A stretch of 64,000 nt of DNA from Borreliella mayonii (GCF_001945665.1 NZ_CP015780.1:248001-312000), one strand, 5' to 3'; positions 45,998 through 56,120 are shown, numbered from the stretch's first letter. The notes: a model not told the origin generated them from the letters alone. Translations and numbers: made by a program.

Positions 45998-46218
45998 AAT
46001 TCAACGCTCCCATTTCCTTCTCCTAAAATTTTTTCAAAAGAAGCAACTTCTTTTCTATATAACTTAATCCTATTGACCACCTCTTCAACTTTTTCTTTTA
46101 CAATTAACTTCTTACCATTCATAAGAAGAATTGTAGTATCAGGATTAGCCTCAATACTTTCAATATGATAAGGATTTAAATAATATCCATCACCATTAAG
46201 CTTAGTTACAAAAATCAT
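45994..46218 (-). CDS. flbD: FlbD (SwrD-family) flagellar protein
   Basis: A 74-residue protein of the FlbD/SwrD family, which in Bacillus raises stator torque. Typical text is MIFVTKLNGDGYYLNPYHIE and a later LLMNGKKLIVKEKVEEVVNRI. It lies between flgE and motA with a 4-nt overlap, fitting a stator-related role. Confidence 0.93.
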   Translation of the reverse strand: MIFVTKLNGDGYYLNPYHIESIEANPDTTILLMNGKKLIVKEKVEEVVNRIKLYRKEVASFEKILGEGNGSVEL

Positions 46219-46239
46219 ATGTTTAAAAACAATCTTAGA

Positions 46240-47568
46240 TTAATTTTTCAATCTTACAAGTTCTTGCAATAATTGATCAGAAGTAGTAATAGTTTTAGCA
46301 TTTGCCTGAAATCCTCTTTGGGTCACTATCATATCTGTAAACTGCTCTGCAAGATCAACATTAGCCATTTCTAAAACACCAGATCTAATATCACCAAGTC
46401 CAGCAAGTCCAGTTTCGCCTATTCTAACTTGACCTGAATTGCTTGTTTCTACAAAATTAGTATCTCCTGATTTTGCAAGTCCTCCGGGATTCATAAAAGA
46501 AGCAAGAGCAATCTTACCAAGATCTCGTCTTATGCCATTTGAATAAATTCCAACTATAACGCCATTTTGATCAATTTCATAATTTTCCATATATCCCATG
46601 CCATATCCATCTTGAATAATAGCCTTTGTGCTACTAGAATCAGCAAACTGAGTTATTGAATCGGTGTAGCTTCCAACTGTTCCCAATTTCAAATTTACAG
46701 TTTGTTGCTCACCAACTTCACCTACATTTGCGCCCAAAACATTAAATGTTATAGGAATTTGAAGAATATCTCCTTTTTGACCTGGTTGACCATTTAAAGA
46801 CGCCAATGCTCCTTCATTGTCAAACCCAAGTGTAAAATTTGAATTTTGCTCACCATTTATTAACACTGTTGCATTCCATAAATTAGGAGTATTTAAATCT
46901 TTTACAACCCTAAGTTCAAGAACACTAACATTTCCAAAACTATCATACAATGACTTATTAACAACCCAAGTTCCACGCGCAATATCTGCAGGACTTGCGC
47001 CTTCTTGAATTAAGGGCAATCTCTTATCAAGATTACAGGCAAAAGTAACGTTTTTAGTAGCTTTTGCCCCCTCTTTATCTCCAATCGGAATAATCAAATC
47101 CTCAATATCAGAGGCTGTATTAATAACCTTTTCACCTTCTAAATCTCTTGCCATCCAGCCTTGAATTCGCATTCCATTTGCAGGGTTTACAAGATGTCGA
47201 TCAGAGTCCACATCAAAAGCACCGGCTCTTGTATAAAACAAATTTTTACCTTCTTTTAAAATAAAAAATCCATTGCCACTAACCCCAAGATCAGATACTT
47301 TTTGAGTACTTTGAAAAGCTCCTTGGGTGTGAATAGTATCAATTGATGCAACATTCATGCCTAATCCAACTTGCTTAGGATTAGTCCCACCACGAGCATC
47401 AGTAGGGCGAGAAGCTCCAGAAATAGACTGCGATATCATATCCTGAAAATTTACTCTTCCCTTTTTAAAACCAATTGTATTTACATTTGCAATATTGTTA
47501 CCAACAACATCCATTCTTGTTTGATGATTCTGAAGACCAGAAACACCAGAATATAAAGACCTCATCAT
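46240..47568 (-). CDS. flgE: Flagellar hook protein FlgE
   Basis: Subunit of the hook that joins rod and filament. The 442-residue protein has the N-terminal rod/hook motif (SGVSGLQNHQTRMDVVGNNIANVNTIGFKK) and the C-terminal NVDLAEQFTDMIVTQRGFQANAKTI. Spirochaete hook subunits join by a lysinoalanine cross-link; residues K165 and the only cysteine, C178, fall exactly at the positions reported for Treponema denticola. GGAGG lies upstream of the ATG. Confidence 0.97.
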   Translation of the reverse strand: MMRSLYSGVSGLQNHQTRMDVVGNNIANVNTIGFKKGRVNFQDMISQSISGASRPTDARGGTNPKQVGLGMNVASIDTIHTQGAFQSTQKVSDLGVSGNGFFILKEGKNLFYTRAGAFDVDSDRHLVNPANGMRIQGWMARDLEGEKVINTASDIEDLIIPIGDKEGAKATKNVTFACNLDKRLPLIQEGASPADIARGTWVVNKSLYDSFGNVSVLELRVVKDLNTPNLWNATVLINGEQNSNFTLGFDNEGALASLNGQPGQKGDILQIPITFNVLGANVGEVGEQQTVNLKLGTVGSYTDSITQFADSSSTKAIIQDGYGMGYMENYEIDQNGVIVGIYSNGIRRDLGKIALASFMNPGGLAKSGDTNFVETSNSGQVRIGETGLAGLGDIRSGVLEMANVDLAEQFTDMIVTQRGFQANAKTITTSDQLLQELVRLKN

Positions 47569-47572
47569 ATAA

Positions 47573-48016
47573 TTACTCCTCCAAACCTACCGATAATATG
47601 TTTTTATACACATAATAATTACCATTAACCATAACTTGAGGTATTGCGCCTGTCTTAATGTTTGTGACACGACCTTCAACAATCTCCCCATCACCATGCT
47701 GAAATTTAATTACTTTACCTAATAAATCCAAATCTTTTCTTATTCCTAAAGAAGATGAAAGTTGTTCAAATGATTTACTCATATTAGTCATTTGCTCAAG
47801 AGCCGAAAATTGCGCCATTTGAGCAATAAATTCTTTATCCTTCATTGGATTTGTAGGGTCTTGATACCTAAGCTGAGTAATGAGCAATTTTAAAAAATCA
47901 TCTTTGCCAAGATTAACCTTATTAGATATATTATCAACATTAAAATCTGTTTTTTTTTTAACTTTGCTACTAATATTTAAATTAGAAACATTTTCAACAC
48001 CGTTCATTTTATTCAT
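47573..48016 (-). CDS. flgD: Hook cap protein FlgD
   Basis: Scaffold for hook assembly. The 147-residue protein contains the FlgD N-terminal signature [41 protein letters not shown] and a short C-terminal beta part; it lacks the longer FnIII/Tudor extension of enteric FlgD, as in other spirochaetes. GGTGGAG lies just before the ATG. Upstream is fliK, downstream flgE with a 4-nt gap. Confidence 0.95.
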   Translation of the reverse strand: MNKMNGVENVSNLNISSKVKKKTDFNVDNISNKVNLGKDDFLKLLITQLRYQDPTNPMKDKEFIAQMAQFSALEQMTNMSKSFEQLSSSLGIRKDLDLLGKVIKFQHGDGEIVEGRVTNIKTGAIPQVMVNGNYYVYKNILSVGLEE

Positions 48017-48029
48017 TTAACTCCACCCT

Positions 48030-49208
48030 CTAAATAATTAAATTAACATTTTTATCTACATCATAAGAAAATTCAACTTCTTCTTCAATTTGAAAAAATT
48101 TACTATAACCAAAATAGGAATTTTGATCCTTAGAGTCATCTTTAAAATCTTTAGAAAAAGAATTTAAATTCTCACCCGCAAGAAAAAGATTTAAGCTAGC
48201 ATTAAAACCACTCTCACCAAGCATTTTATTTAATGAATGCATATTTTGATCAAAAAGCATTTTAACATTTTGATTATCCACTACGATCTTTCCCAATAAA
48301 TTATTATTTGAATCAAGGTTTAAATTAATTCGTATACTACCAAGCTCTTTGGGCTTTAAAACCAACTTAATCTCTCCTGTATTATTCGATTTTAACACAA
48401 CTTTAGCTTTATCCACAATATTTTTATTAATCTTAAGATTCCATTCTGGCTTTAAACTGCTGACAAAATCAAAACTATCAACCTCTTTAGAGTTTTTTAT
48501 GTTATAATTAGCAAATTCTTCAACAAAGCCTTTTAAAGAATCGTTTGATATTTCTTTAACTTTATACCTATCAACAAAATTTTGACCATCAATTGCATTT
48601 AAGCTAAACTTTGAAAAAACAAAATCATTATGATCACCATTATTCTTTTTAAAATTTTTCACATCAATGTTAATAACATTCTTTTCTTCCTTTTTATCAT
48701 TCAAGCTTATATGATTATAATAATCATCAATCAAAGCAGTTAAAAAATCAAACCCCAAAAAAGAACTCAAATCATTAAAAGCCAAACAAAGTCTTTCGAT
48801 TTTTTCAAAAAATTTTTCTTTGCCTAAAAAATCAAAATTAGATGATAAACTTTCTTTAATGCTATTTAAACCTTCAAAATCTAAAAAAACACTCATTCTA
48901 GCAATCAAGGATTTCAAATCGGAAACAAAAGCCTCATTTTCAAGTTTTTTTATAAAAAAGGATTTATTTAAAGGTGATTTTTTTAAATTTTTAGCAATAA
49001 GTCCATTATCTTTAAAAAAATTAAAAAAATCAAATATCATAAATTTTGCCTTAGCTAATTTTTTAGATTCAGAAGACATAATATTTAAAAAAGAAATCGA
49101 ATTCTCTCTAGATTCCACTTTAGAAACATTTAAATTTAATCCTTTAATTGCATTCAAAAGATTTAATTTGTTACCATAAGCTTTACTTAAATTTAATAAA
49201 CTACTCAT
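48030..49208 (-). CDS. fliK: Hook-length control protein FliK
   Basis: Exported ruler that measures the hook and triggers FlhB switching. Of 392 residues only the C-terminal domain is well conserved: VLKSNNTGEIKLVLKPKELGSIRINLNLDSNNNLLGKIVVDNQ (about 270-325), the FliK (Flg_hook) signature. The N-terminal part is low-complexity and rich in S, N and K, normal for the ruler. It lies directly before flgD in transcription. Confidence 0.88.
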   Translation of the reverse strand: MSSLLNLSKAYGNKLNLLNAIKGLNLNVSKVESRENSISFLNIMSSESKKLAKAKFMIFDFFNFFKDNGLIAKNLKKSPLNKSFFIKKLENEAFVSDLKSLIARMSVFLDFEGLNSIKESLSSNFDFLGKEKFFEKIERLCLAFNDLSSFLGFDFLTALIDDYYNHISLNDKKEEKNVINIDVKNFKKNNGDHNDFVFSKFSLNAIDGQNFVDRYKVKEISNDSLKGFVEEFANYNIKNSKEVDSFDFVSSLKPEWNLKINKNIVDKAKVVLKSNNTGEIKLVLKPKELGSIRINLNLDSNNNLLGKIVVDNQNVKMLFDQNMHSLNKMLGESGFNASLNLFLAGENLNSFSKDFKDDSKDQNSYFGYSKFFQIEEEVEFSYDVDKNVNLII

Positions 49209-49215
49209 ATAAACA

Positions 49216-49839
49216 CTACTCCAATGAACTAACAGACATTTTTCTAATCAATATAGCAGCTTTTTTAGAATCCATAAGAGATAACCAATAAGGAACAATT
49301 GATAGACGGCCTTCTTTTTTAGAAAGCTCTTCAATTTTCCGCATATAAGATATTGCAAGCTCAGGATTTAAATCCTCAAGCCGCTTAACAGCATCCTCTG
49401 GTGGCATATTCATTAAATATACAGCTGTTTGCAAAATATTTGCTTCCTCATCATTATATTTATTTATAATGTCATCTATTACCTTTTGTTTTAAATCGAG
49501 ATCTTTCTGTTTTTGCTTAAGCTCAAATTCAAGCTTATTTAAGCTGTCTTCTTTTAACTTTAGATCTTCTTTAAGCTTTTCAATCTGCTGATTCTTAATA
49601 TCAATAGCTTCTCTTTCCTTCACAAGTCTAGCCTCATCAAGAATTATATTAGAATTATGATCAAAGACTAGAGAAGTTTCTCCTAAAAACTTAGTTCTTA
49701 CAAACTCAGGAAAATATCTTTTAGTATTATACATTCCAATAAAATCAATAAAGAATAATACAAATAAAAATAAAATAACAATTAAAAATAACAAAAAAAA
49801 TGCCCTAAAAAAAAACGATAAAAAACTATTCACTTTCAT
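49216..49839 (-). CDS. flbB: FlbB, spirochaete motor collar protein
   Basis: A 207-residue protein with an N-terminal membrane segment (about 10-32), a long coiled coil (about 70-125) and a C-terminal MotE/MgtE-N-like helical domain (MPPEDAVKRLEDLNPELAISYMRKIEEL). In B. burgdorferi FlbB forms the base of the spirochaete-specific collar around the motor (established knowledge, by memory). It overlaps fliJ by 14 nt. Confidence 0.9.
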   Translation of the reverse strand: MKVNSFLSFFFRAFFLLFLIVILFLFVLFFIDFIGMYNTKRYFPEFVRTKFLGETSLVFDHNSNIILDEARLVKEREAIDIKNQQIEKLKEDLKLKEDSLNKLEFELKQKQKDLDLKQKVIDDIINKYNDEEANILQTAVYLMNMPPEDAVKRLEDLNPELAISYMRKIEELSKKEGRLSIVPYWLSLMDSKKAAILIRKMSVSSLE

Positions 49840-50257
49840 TCCTCAAATTTTGGCAAACTTTATAATTTACATGCTCATCTAGCAGCAAGCTTTCTTTTTT
49901 TTCTCTATTTTTAATTATAGAATTATTTAAAGTTTTTATTAATGTTTTAATCTTTTTTTCTTCCCGATATTTATCCACATAAATATCATAACACTCGTTA
50001 TAATGCTTTCTAAGCTCTTCAAGAATTTTAAAATTTTGAGTTTTTTTATAATTTAAACAGTCCATATAACCTCTTATGTAAAGATTATCAAAACTATTCA
50101 AGTTTTTTAAAAGATTAGGAATTCCATCTGAAAATTGATTTATTTTTGAAATTTTTTTATTTATACTCATTAAGTCTCTCTCGCTTAGCTTTCGAAAGTG
50201 AGTTCTAATCGTTAATATTCTATTAAGCTTTTGTTTTCTAAAGTTTAAATCATTCAA
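49826..50257 (-). CDS. fliJ: FliJ-type export chaperone (FlbA)
   Basis: A 143-residue, highly charged coiled-coil protein at the fliJ position between fliI and flbB. FliJ activates the export ATPase and gate. Primary sequence conservation in this family is low, so order and the helical heptad pattern are the evidence. The start is TTG at 50257, overlapping the fliI stop as TTGA, with GGGA 9-10 nt upstream. Confidence 0.82.
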   Translation of the reverse strand: MNDLNFRKQKLNRILTIRTHFRKLSERDLMSINKKISKINQFSDGIPNLLKNLNSFDNLYIRGYMDCLNYKKTQNFKILEELRKHYNECYDIYVDKYREEKKIKTLIKTLNNSIIKNREKKESLLLDEHVNYKVCQNLRNESE

Positions 50258-51564
50258 GATAATATTTCCCTTATTTTATCTTCTAAATTTTCAAAATCAA
50301 ATGTTTCATTTATTCCTTGAGAAATAAAATCAATAATCTTAGGATACTTTGAAATTGCAAAATCAACATCCTTATTGGATCCTTTAAGATAAATTCCTGT
50401 TCTAATAAGATCTTCATAATCTTTATAAACAGACAATAAATTTCTAGCCTTCATTATTAATTTTTGTTTTTCTAAACTTATTATTCTATGAATAGATCTT
50501 GAAGTTGAACTTAAAATATTTATTGAAGGATAAATCCCCCTGTCAAACAAATCTCTGTCTAAAATAATATGACCATCCAAAACAGCCTTAATATTATCAG
50601 CTACAGGCTCTGTAAAATCATCCCCCTCAACAAGAACAGTATAAAATCCAGTAACACTTCCCCCATTACCATTAAAGCCTGATCTCTCAAGCAAAATTGG
50701 AATTTCAACAAAAACAGAAGGTGGATAACCTTTGGCTACCGGAGGCTCTCCTAAAGAAAGAGACATCTCTCTTTTAGCATTTGCAAACCTGGTAATAGAA
50801 TCAAAAAGCAAAACCACATCTTTACCTTGCCCCCTAAAGTATTCTGCTATCATGGTAGCAACATAAGCTCCCTTATACCTTGATATGGGCGATTCATCAG
50901 AAGTTGAAACAACTAAAACACTTTTTTTTAAACGCTCTTCACCAAGTTCATGTTCAATAAACTCATTAAGCTCTCGACCTCTTTCCCCAATAAAAGCGAT
51001 AACGTTTACATCTGCATTTGAATTTTTTGCAATCATGCCAAGCAAAGTAGATTTGCCAACGCCAGAACCAGAAAAAATACCAACTCTTTGCCCTTTTGCG
51101 ACTGGCAAAAACCCGTCAAGAACTTTAACTCCTGTTAATATTTGCTCTTCAAAAATACTTCTATTAATTGGATTAATTTTTTCAAAAATTAACTCTTTAT
51201 AACTATTGTTCAAAAATGACCCTTTATTATCAATAGGTCTGCCAAGAGAATCAATAACTCTTCCTAAAAGCTCATCACTAAGATTTATTTCTAGCCCTTT
51301 GTTTAAAGAATAGACTTTATTTCCAACTTCAATCCCATCAAATCCTTCATAAGCCATAAGGCTAACATAAGGACCATTAAACCCCAAAACCTCAGCACAT
51401 ACCTTTTTATCATTTCTTTGATCAATTAAACACAAATCTCCAATAGCACACTGAGGCCCCAAACTTTCAACTAAAAGACCTTTTATTTTTTGTACTCTGC
51501 CAACAAAAGAAACAGTTTCAATATCATCTACTTGTTTTAAATAATTTTCAAAAAAATTGCTCAC
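50254..51564 (-). CDS. fliI: Flagellar export ATPase FliI
   Basis: F1-type ATPase that helps unfold and feed export substrates. The 436 residues include Walker A GIFSGSGVGKSTLLGMIA (about 163-180), GERGRELNEFIEHELG and the Walker B region VVLLFDSITRFANAKREMSLSLGEPP. The start is GTG at 51564 with AAGGA 6 nt upstream. It overlaps fliJ by 4 nt. Confidence 0.97.
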   Translation of the reverse strand: MSNFFENYLKQVDDIETVSFVGRVQKIKGLLVESLGPQCAIGDLCLIDQRNDKKVCAEVLGFNGPYVSLMAYEGFDGIEVGNKVYSLNKGLEINLSDELLGRVIDSLGRPIDNKGSFLNNSYKELIFEKINPINRSIFEEQILTGVKVLDGFLPVAKGQRVGIFSGSGVGKSTLLGMIAKNSNADVNVIAFIGERGRELNEFIEHELGEERLKKSVLVVSTSDESPISRYKGAYVATMIAEYFRGQGKDVVLLFDSITRFANAKREMSLSLGEPPVAKGYPPSVFVEIPILLERSGFNGNGGSVTGFYTVLVEGDDFTEPVADNIKAVLDGHIILDRDLFDRGIYPSINILSSTSRSIHRIISLEKQKLIMKARNLLSVYKDYEDLIRTGIYLKGSNKDVDFAISKYPKIIDFISQGINETFDFENLEDKIREILS

Positions 51565-51582
51565 TAAAATTCCTTTAGATAC

Positions 51583-52503
51583 TTAACTTAATAACGAAAA
51601 ATTTTTGAACTTTTCCTCTATTTTATCAAGTTGAGAAGAAATGCGCGCATCAATCTCTCCAAAATTAGTTTCAATTATACAACCACCTTTGCCTATGTTG
51701 GGATCTTCTATGATCTCTAAATTTTCTATAATATCAAATCTAGAAATAAAATCACTCTTTTTATGTCTAACAATATCTAAATCATCAAGATTTACGCGAA
51801 TGGTAATCTGTGTTTTATCTTTTACCCTTTTTAAAACCTCATTAACATTTTCCAAGACAATATCTTTTTGAGAATCTGTGATTCTCTTAATAACCTTAAT
51901 TGCAATTTGCATAACAAGACTTACTATCTGAGCACTCGAGGATTCAAGAATACTTTTCCTTTCTGCAATCAGAGATGCTATTATAGCATGCAATTTCCTC
52001 ATAACTTTATCAAAATCTTCAAAACCACTTTCATAACCTTTACTGTATCCTTCTTCCCTGCCTTTAGCTGTTGCTGTCTCAAGATCTGTTTTTAATTTTT
52101 CCTCATACTCTCTTGCCAATCTTTCAATCTCAGCATTAGATTCAGCCTCAATAGATTCTTTCTTATAAATAGCCTCTCTTTGCAAAAGATCTGCTTCTTG
52201 CTTAGCTGCCTCTAATACTTCATTAGCCTTTACCTTGGCTTCTTCAATAAGCCGCTTGGATTCAATTTGAACTTCCTCTTTGGCAAGTTCTTGCCTTTTG
52301 GCAAGCTCTTCCTCAAGTCGTAATTTTTCATCTCTTAAAAGTTGCAACTCTTCTTTAAGAGTGGCGATTTGACTGTCTATGTCGTAAACCTTGCCTTCCT
52401 TCTCCTTGATTTCCAGAGATTCAAAAACAGGCTTTGCTATCTCAACAAACTCAAACTTTACCAAATTATCAACTTCTGATGATTTATATAAAACCTTAGG
52501 CAA
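51583..52503 (-). CDS. fliH: Flagellar export regulator FliH
   Basis: Peripheral export protein that holds FliI at the C-ring. The 306 residues have a long coiled coil rich in E, K and A (about 40-150), and a C-terminal domain with IASLIAERKSILESSSAQIVSLVMQIAIKVIKR and IEDPNIGKGGCIIETNFGEIDARIS, the FliH signature. The start is TTG at 52503 with AAGGAG 6 nt upstream, a strong site that supports the weak codon. Confidence 0.93.
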   Translation of the reverse strand: MPKVLYKSSEVDNLVKFEFVEIAKPVFESLEIKEKEGKVYDIDSQIATLKEELQLLRDEKLRLEEELAKRQELAKEEVQIESKRLIEEAKVKANEVLEAAKQEADLLQREAIYKKESIEAESNAEIERLAREYEEKLKTDLETATAKGREEGYSKGYESGFEDFDKVMRKLHAIIASLIAERKSILESSSAQIVSLVMQIAIKVIKRITDSQKDIVLENVNEVLKRVKDKTQITIRVNLDDLDIVRHKKSDFISRFDIIENLEIIEDPNIGKGGCIIETNFGEIDARISSQLDKIEEKFKNFSLLS

Positions 52504-52517
52504 ACAAAACTCCTTTA

Positions 52518-53552
52518 TCAGACAAGCACATCTTCCTCACCCCCTCTTGAAATAACTATTTCTCCCTGTTCTTCTAATTTTCTAATAAGAGAAACAATTT
52601 TTTGCTGGGATTCCTCAACATCTTTTCGCCTAGTAGGTCCCAAAAATTCCATATCCTCCTTAAGCATTGAAGCTGCTCTTTTTGACATATTTTTGAAAAT
52701 TTTTTCTTGGACAGGAATATCTACAGATTTTAAAGCTTTTGCTAACTCTTGACCATCTATTTCTCTTAAAACCCTTTGTATAGATCTGTCATCAAGCAAA
52801 ACTATATCCTCAAATACAAACATTTTCTTCTTAATCTCTTCTGCAAGCTCTGGATCTTCTTCTTCAAGAGATTCAATAATAAACTTCTCTGTCTTTCTAT
52901 CAGCCATATTGATTATCTCAACAACATTATCAACTCCTCCTGCTGATGTGTAATCTTCTGAAGAAAGAGAAGCCAATTTTTTCTCAAGAACTCTCTCAAC
53001 CTCTCTTACAACCTCTGGAGAAGTTCTATCCATTAATGCAATTCTTCTTGCAACATTAGTTTGTACCTCTGTGGGCAAACTAGAGAGAATAAAAGAAGCC
53101 TTTTGGGGATCAAGATATGAAAGTATTAAAGCAATTGTTTGCGGATGTTCTTGTTGGATAAAGTTTAAAATATTTGCAGGATCTGCTCTTCTAACAAATT
53201 CAAAAGGTCTAGACTGTAAAGCAGAACCCAAATTATTAATAATATCAACTGCCTTTTGAGTTCCAAGAGATTTTTCAAGAAGCTCTCTTGCATAATCAAT
53301 TCCACCCTTTTGAATAAATTCTTGAGCCATCATTAATTCTTTAAACTCTAAAAGAACATTATCTTTAAGCTCAGAAGTAATTGTCTCAAGTTTTGCTATC
53401 TCAAATGTCAAAGACTCTATCTCTTCTTGAGAAAGATACTTAAACACTTTAGAAGAGATTTCAGAACCTATTGAAACCAATAAAATAGCGGCTTTTTGCT
53501 TACCTGTTAAAGCAGAAACATCCAAAATCTCCTTTTCTTTTTTTTCTTCCAT
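52518..53552 (-). CDS. fliG: Flagellar motor switch protein FliG
   Basis: Rotor protein that transmits stator force to the MS ring. The 344 residues have the three FliG domains; the middle has QQEHPQTIALILSYLDPQKASFILSSLP (EHPQ motif), and the C-terminal domain has VFEDIVLLDDRSIQRVLREIDGQELAKALK with the torque residues. This is the operon FliG (FliG2 in this genus); a second copy lies elsewhere by memory. Confidence 0.96.
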   Translation of the reverse strand: MEEKKEKEILDVSALTGKQKAAILLVSIGSEISSKVFKYLSQEEIESLTFEIAKLETITSELKDNVLLEFKELMMAQEFIQKGGIDYARELLEKSLGTQKAVDIINNLGSALQSRPFEFVRRADPANILNFIQQEHPQTIALILSYLDPQKASFILSSLPTEVQTNVARRIALMDRTSPEVVREVERVLEKKLASLSSEDYTSAGGVDNVVEIINMADRKTEKFIIESLEEEDPELAEEIKKKMFVFEDIVLLDDRSIQRVLREIDGQELAKALKSVDIPVQEKIFKNMSKRAASMLKEDMEFLGPTRRKDVEESQQKIVSLIRKLEEQGEIVISRGGEEDVLV

Positions 53553-53567
53553 ATCAATTACTACCTT

Positions 53568-55277
53568 TTACGCGTTTTTCAAAAGCCATGTTCTTATAAG
53601 CTTAGCAACATCTTCTGGCTTTTCTCTAGCTAAAAGCTCAGCATTACTTTGAAGCTCATCGCCCTCTCTAACCCCACCAACAACATCGTCAACGCCAATA
53701 TCTTCACCACCATCCATTAAAGCTTGTTGACGCCTTAAATGCGCTTGCTTTGCTAATTCCTCTTCTCTAAGACGTCTTCGCCTTTCAAGCTCTCTAGAAA
53801 TAGCAAAAAATATCGTAAATACTAAAATTAATAATGAAAATACTATACTTGCAATAAATAAAAAATATTTAAACCTTTCACTTGCAAAATAATTTTCATC
53901 TATTTCTCTAAATTCATTCATGCGATCAAAAGATATATTTCTAACTGTTATTGAATCACCTCTTTCTGGCTTATATTCAAAAGAACTTTGCAAAACATCT
54001 TCAATATTTTTTATTTCTTCTAATGCCATAGGCTTATATTCTCTTTTTCTCATTCCATTTTCTATTACGAAATCTCCCTTCTCATCATACACAAAATTCC
54101 AAATACCATCCACGAAAATACCAAGAGAAACACCTACAATCCTAGCGGGCTCTTTTTCACTTGTAGATTTTTTTTCATTTAAAGCAACATTTTTGATTTC
54201 TTGAGACTCATTATATTTACCAGTAATATCACTTAAATCTTGATATTCAGGAGGAGTATTGCCTTCCTGCCCAGGAGGCCCCCACGGACTATATCCTTGA
54301 CCCTGATATTCTTTTTTTTGAGTCTGAGAAGATATAATAGTTGAATCGCTTACTTTTCTAGTGTTATAAGAAACTTTTGGATCTTGGGATTGAAGCTCAA
54401 TAGGAGCATATTCTTTAGACTCTGTAGTTTCTTTTGAGGTGTCAAGTTTTACATTTACTCTAGCTATCATAAATCTATCAACAGACAAAACCTTGCTTAA
54501 TGCAGAATCGATTTCACCCCTAAGCATAGCTTCATACTTAAGCTTTAACTTGCGCTCTTTTTCTGCCAAGTCTATTCTATCTATCCCATCTAAATTAGAA
54601 AAATCATTTAAAATAGTTCCACTATTATCAACAATAGCAATATTATCGGATTCAAGACCTTCAATGGCATACTGAATAAGCTTAACAAGTCCTTCAACTT
54701 TTTTTCTATTGGTAATAATATCAGAACCAGGTCTTGGGGTAATTCTAACAGATGCCTTAACAGGCTCTTGAGACTCTTTAAAAAGAGCTTTCTCGGGCAT
54801 AACAAGATTCACACTAACAGCATCAACATCATCTAAAGCTACAATATGCTGTTCAACCGCCCTTGTAATAGATCTTCTAAGATTAATGCTTCTTTCAAAA
54901 TCAGTAATAGTCCACCTATCAATATCAAACAAAGCCCATGGATCCATATGAACGGGCACAAGTTCTTCTCTGACAAGAATTGCTCTCATTTTTTTTGCAA
55001 GCTTTTCATCATCTAAATAAATTCTTCCATCGGAACTCAAAAAATACTTAACATTTTCTCTATCAAGTCTTTGCGATATCCTATCTAAGAGATATTGATC
55101 TTTAATTTCAACTCCAAAAAGAACAATACTTTGGCTTTTAGTAGAAAAACTTATTAAAAAAACAAGCGCAAGAATCACAAAAAAAATAATCAATCCTAAG
55201 GCTATTTTCTGAACCGTACTAGCTTTTTTGAAGATTCCTTTTGCTGAAACAAAAAAATTAGTAAAAAAATTGCTCAA
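53568..55277 (-). CDS. fliF: MS-ring protein FliF
   Basis: Membrane ring on which the motor is built. The 569 residues have two membrane segments (about 25-45 and 465-490), a YscJ/FliF domain (VPVHMDPWALFDIDRWTITDFERSINLRRSITRAVEQHI) and a cytoplasmic tail that binds FliG (ELLAREKPEDVAKLIRTWL at the very end). The start is TTG at 55277 with GGAG about 10 nt upstream. It follows fliE by 14 nt. Confidence 0.95.
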   Translation of the reverse strand: MSNFFTNFFVSAKGIFKKASTVQKIALGLIIFFVILALVFLISFSTKSQSIVLFGVEIKDQYLLDRISQRLDRENVKYFLSSDGRIYLDDEKLAKKMRAILVREELVPVHMDPWALFDIDRWTITDFERSINLRRSITRAVEQHIVALDDVDAVSVNLVMPEKALFKESQEPVKASVRITPRPGSDIITNRKKVEGLVKLIQYAIEGLESDNIAIVDNSGTILNDFSNLDGIDRIDLAEKERKLKLKYEAMLRGEIDSALSKVLSVDRFMIARVNVKLDTSKETTESKEYAPIELQSQDPKVSYNTRKVSDSTIISSQTQKKEYQGQGYSPWGPPGQEGNTPPEYQDLSDITGKYNESQEIKNVALNEKKSTSEKEPARIVGVSLGIFVDGIWNFVYDEKGDFVIENGMRKREYKPMALEEIKNIEDVLQSSFEYKPERGDSITVRNISFDRMNEFREIDENYFASERFKYFLFIASIVFSLLILVFTIFFAISRELERRRRLREEELAKQAHLRRQQALMDGGEDIGVDDVVGGVREGDELQSNAELLAREKPEDVAKLIRTWLLKNA

Positions 55278-55291
55278 AATTTTATGGCTCC

Positions 55292-55627
55292 TTAACGAAT
55301 GTTGATTATATCTTGATAAGCCTTCACACCTCTCTCAACAACGGCCTTTAAAATGCTTAAATTCATATTCGCCCTAGACATCGCTATTACAACATCATGA
55401 ACATCAATGCTACTGGGCCTAAGAACAGCTTGTTCTATAACTTTAGAAACATTTAATTGGCTTTTGTTGACATCAGTAATCGAATTTATTAAAACATCCT
55501 TAAAAGTTCTAATATCATTATCTTTGGCATTACTTTTAGAACTAAAAAGATTCACATCAAAATGCAAAGAATTTTTTTTAGCCAAATTAATATTATTCTC
55601 TTTTAAAAAAGCATCAGTTCTCAACAA
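55292..55627 (-). CDS. fliE: Basal-body junction protein FliE
   Basis: Small protein joining the MS ring to the rod. The 111 residues end with the family pattern VLRPSSIDVHDVVIAMSRANMNLSILKAVVERGVKAYQDIINI. The start is one of two adjacent TTG codons at 55627, with AGGAG 6 nt upstream of the first; no ATG precedes the conserved part. It follows flgC by 11 nt. Confidence 0.94.
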   Translation of the reverse strand: MLRTDAFLKENNINLAKKNSLHFDVNLFSSKSNAKDNDIRTFKDVLINSITDVNKSQLNVSKVIEQAVLRPSSIDVHDVVIAMSRANMNLSILKAVVERGVKAYQDIINIR

Positions 55628-55638
55628 TGATCTCTCCT

Positions 55639-56097
55639 TTAGCCTTGAAGTATAGCTAATGCGCTTCTAAACATAGACTTACTACTATTGATGACAGTAG
55701 AATTTGCCTCATAAGCACGAGAAGCTGAAATCATATCTACCATTTCTTCAACTAAATTAACATTAGGAAGCTCTACATAGCCTTTTTTATCTCCAGAACT
55801 TATTGAATCGGGATGAGTTGGATCATATTTTAACTTCAATGGAGATTTATCTTTTTCAATGCTAGCAACCCTAACTCCTTGGCCAATACCATTATCAAGA
55901 TAATCTGGAATAAAAGGCCCTTTCCAATAAGGATTATTAACCCTTGGTTCAAAAATAATCCTTTGCTTTCTATAAGGTCCACCATCAGGGGTCCTAGAAG
56001 TAGAAACATTTGCAATATTATTAGAAATAACATCAATCCTCAACCTTTGTGCTGTCAATCCTGTTGAAGCTACGTTAATACTTGAAAACAATCCCAT
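55639..56097 (-). CDS. flgC: Proximal rod protein FlgC
   Basis: Proximal rod subunit of 152 residues. The N-terminal rod motif STGLTAQRLRIDVISNNIANVSTSRTPDGGPYRKQ and the C-terminal PNVNLVEEMVDMISASRAYEAN are typical. AAGGA precedes the ATG. It follows flgB in the usual order. Confidence 0.97.
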   Translation of the reverse strand: MGLFSSINVASTGLTAQRLRIDVISNNIANVSTSRTPDGGPYRKQRIIFEPRVNNPYWKGPFIPDYLDNGIGQGVRVASIEKDKSPLKLKYDPTHPDSISSGDKKGYVELPNVNLVEEMVDMISASRAYEANSTVINSSKSMFRSALAILQG

Positions 56098-56120
56098 TTT
56101 ATATTCCTTAAGATATTAAT

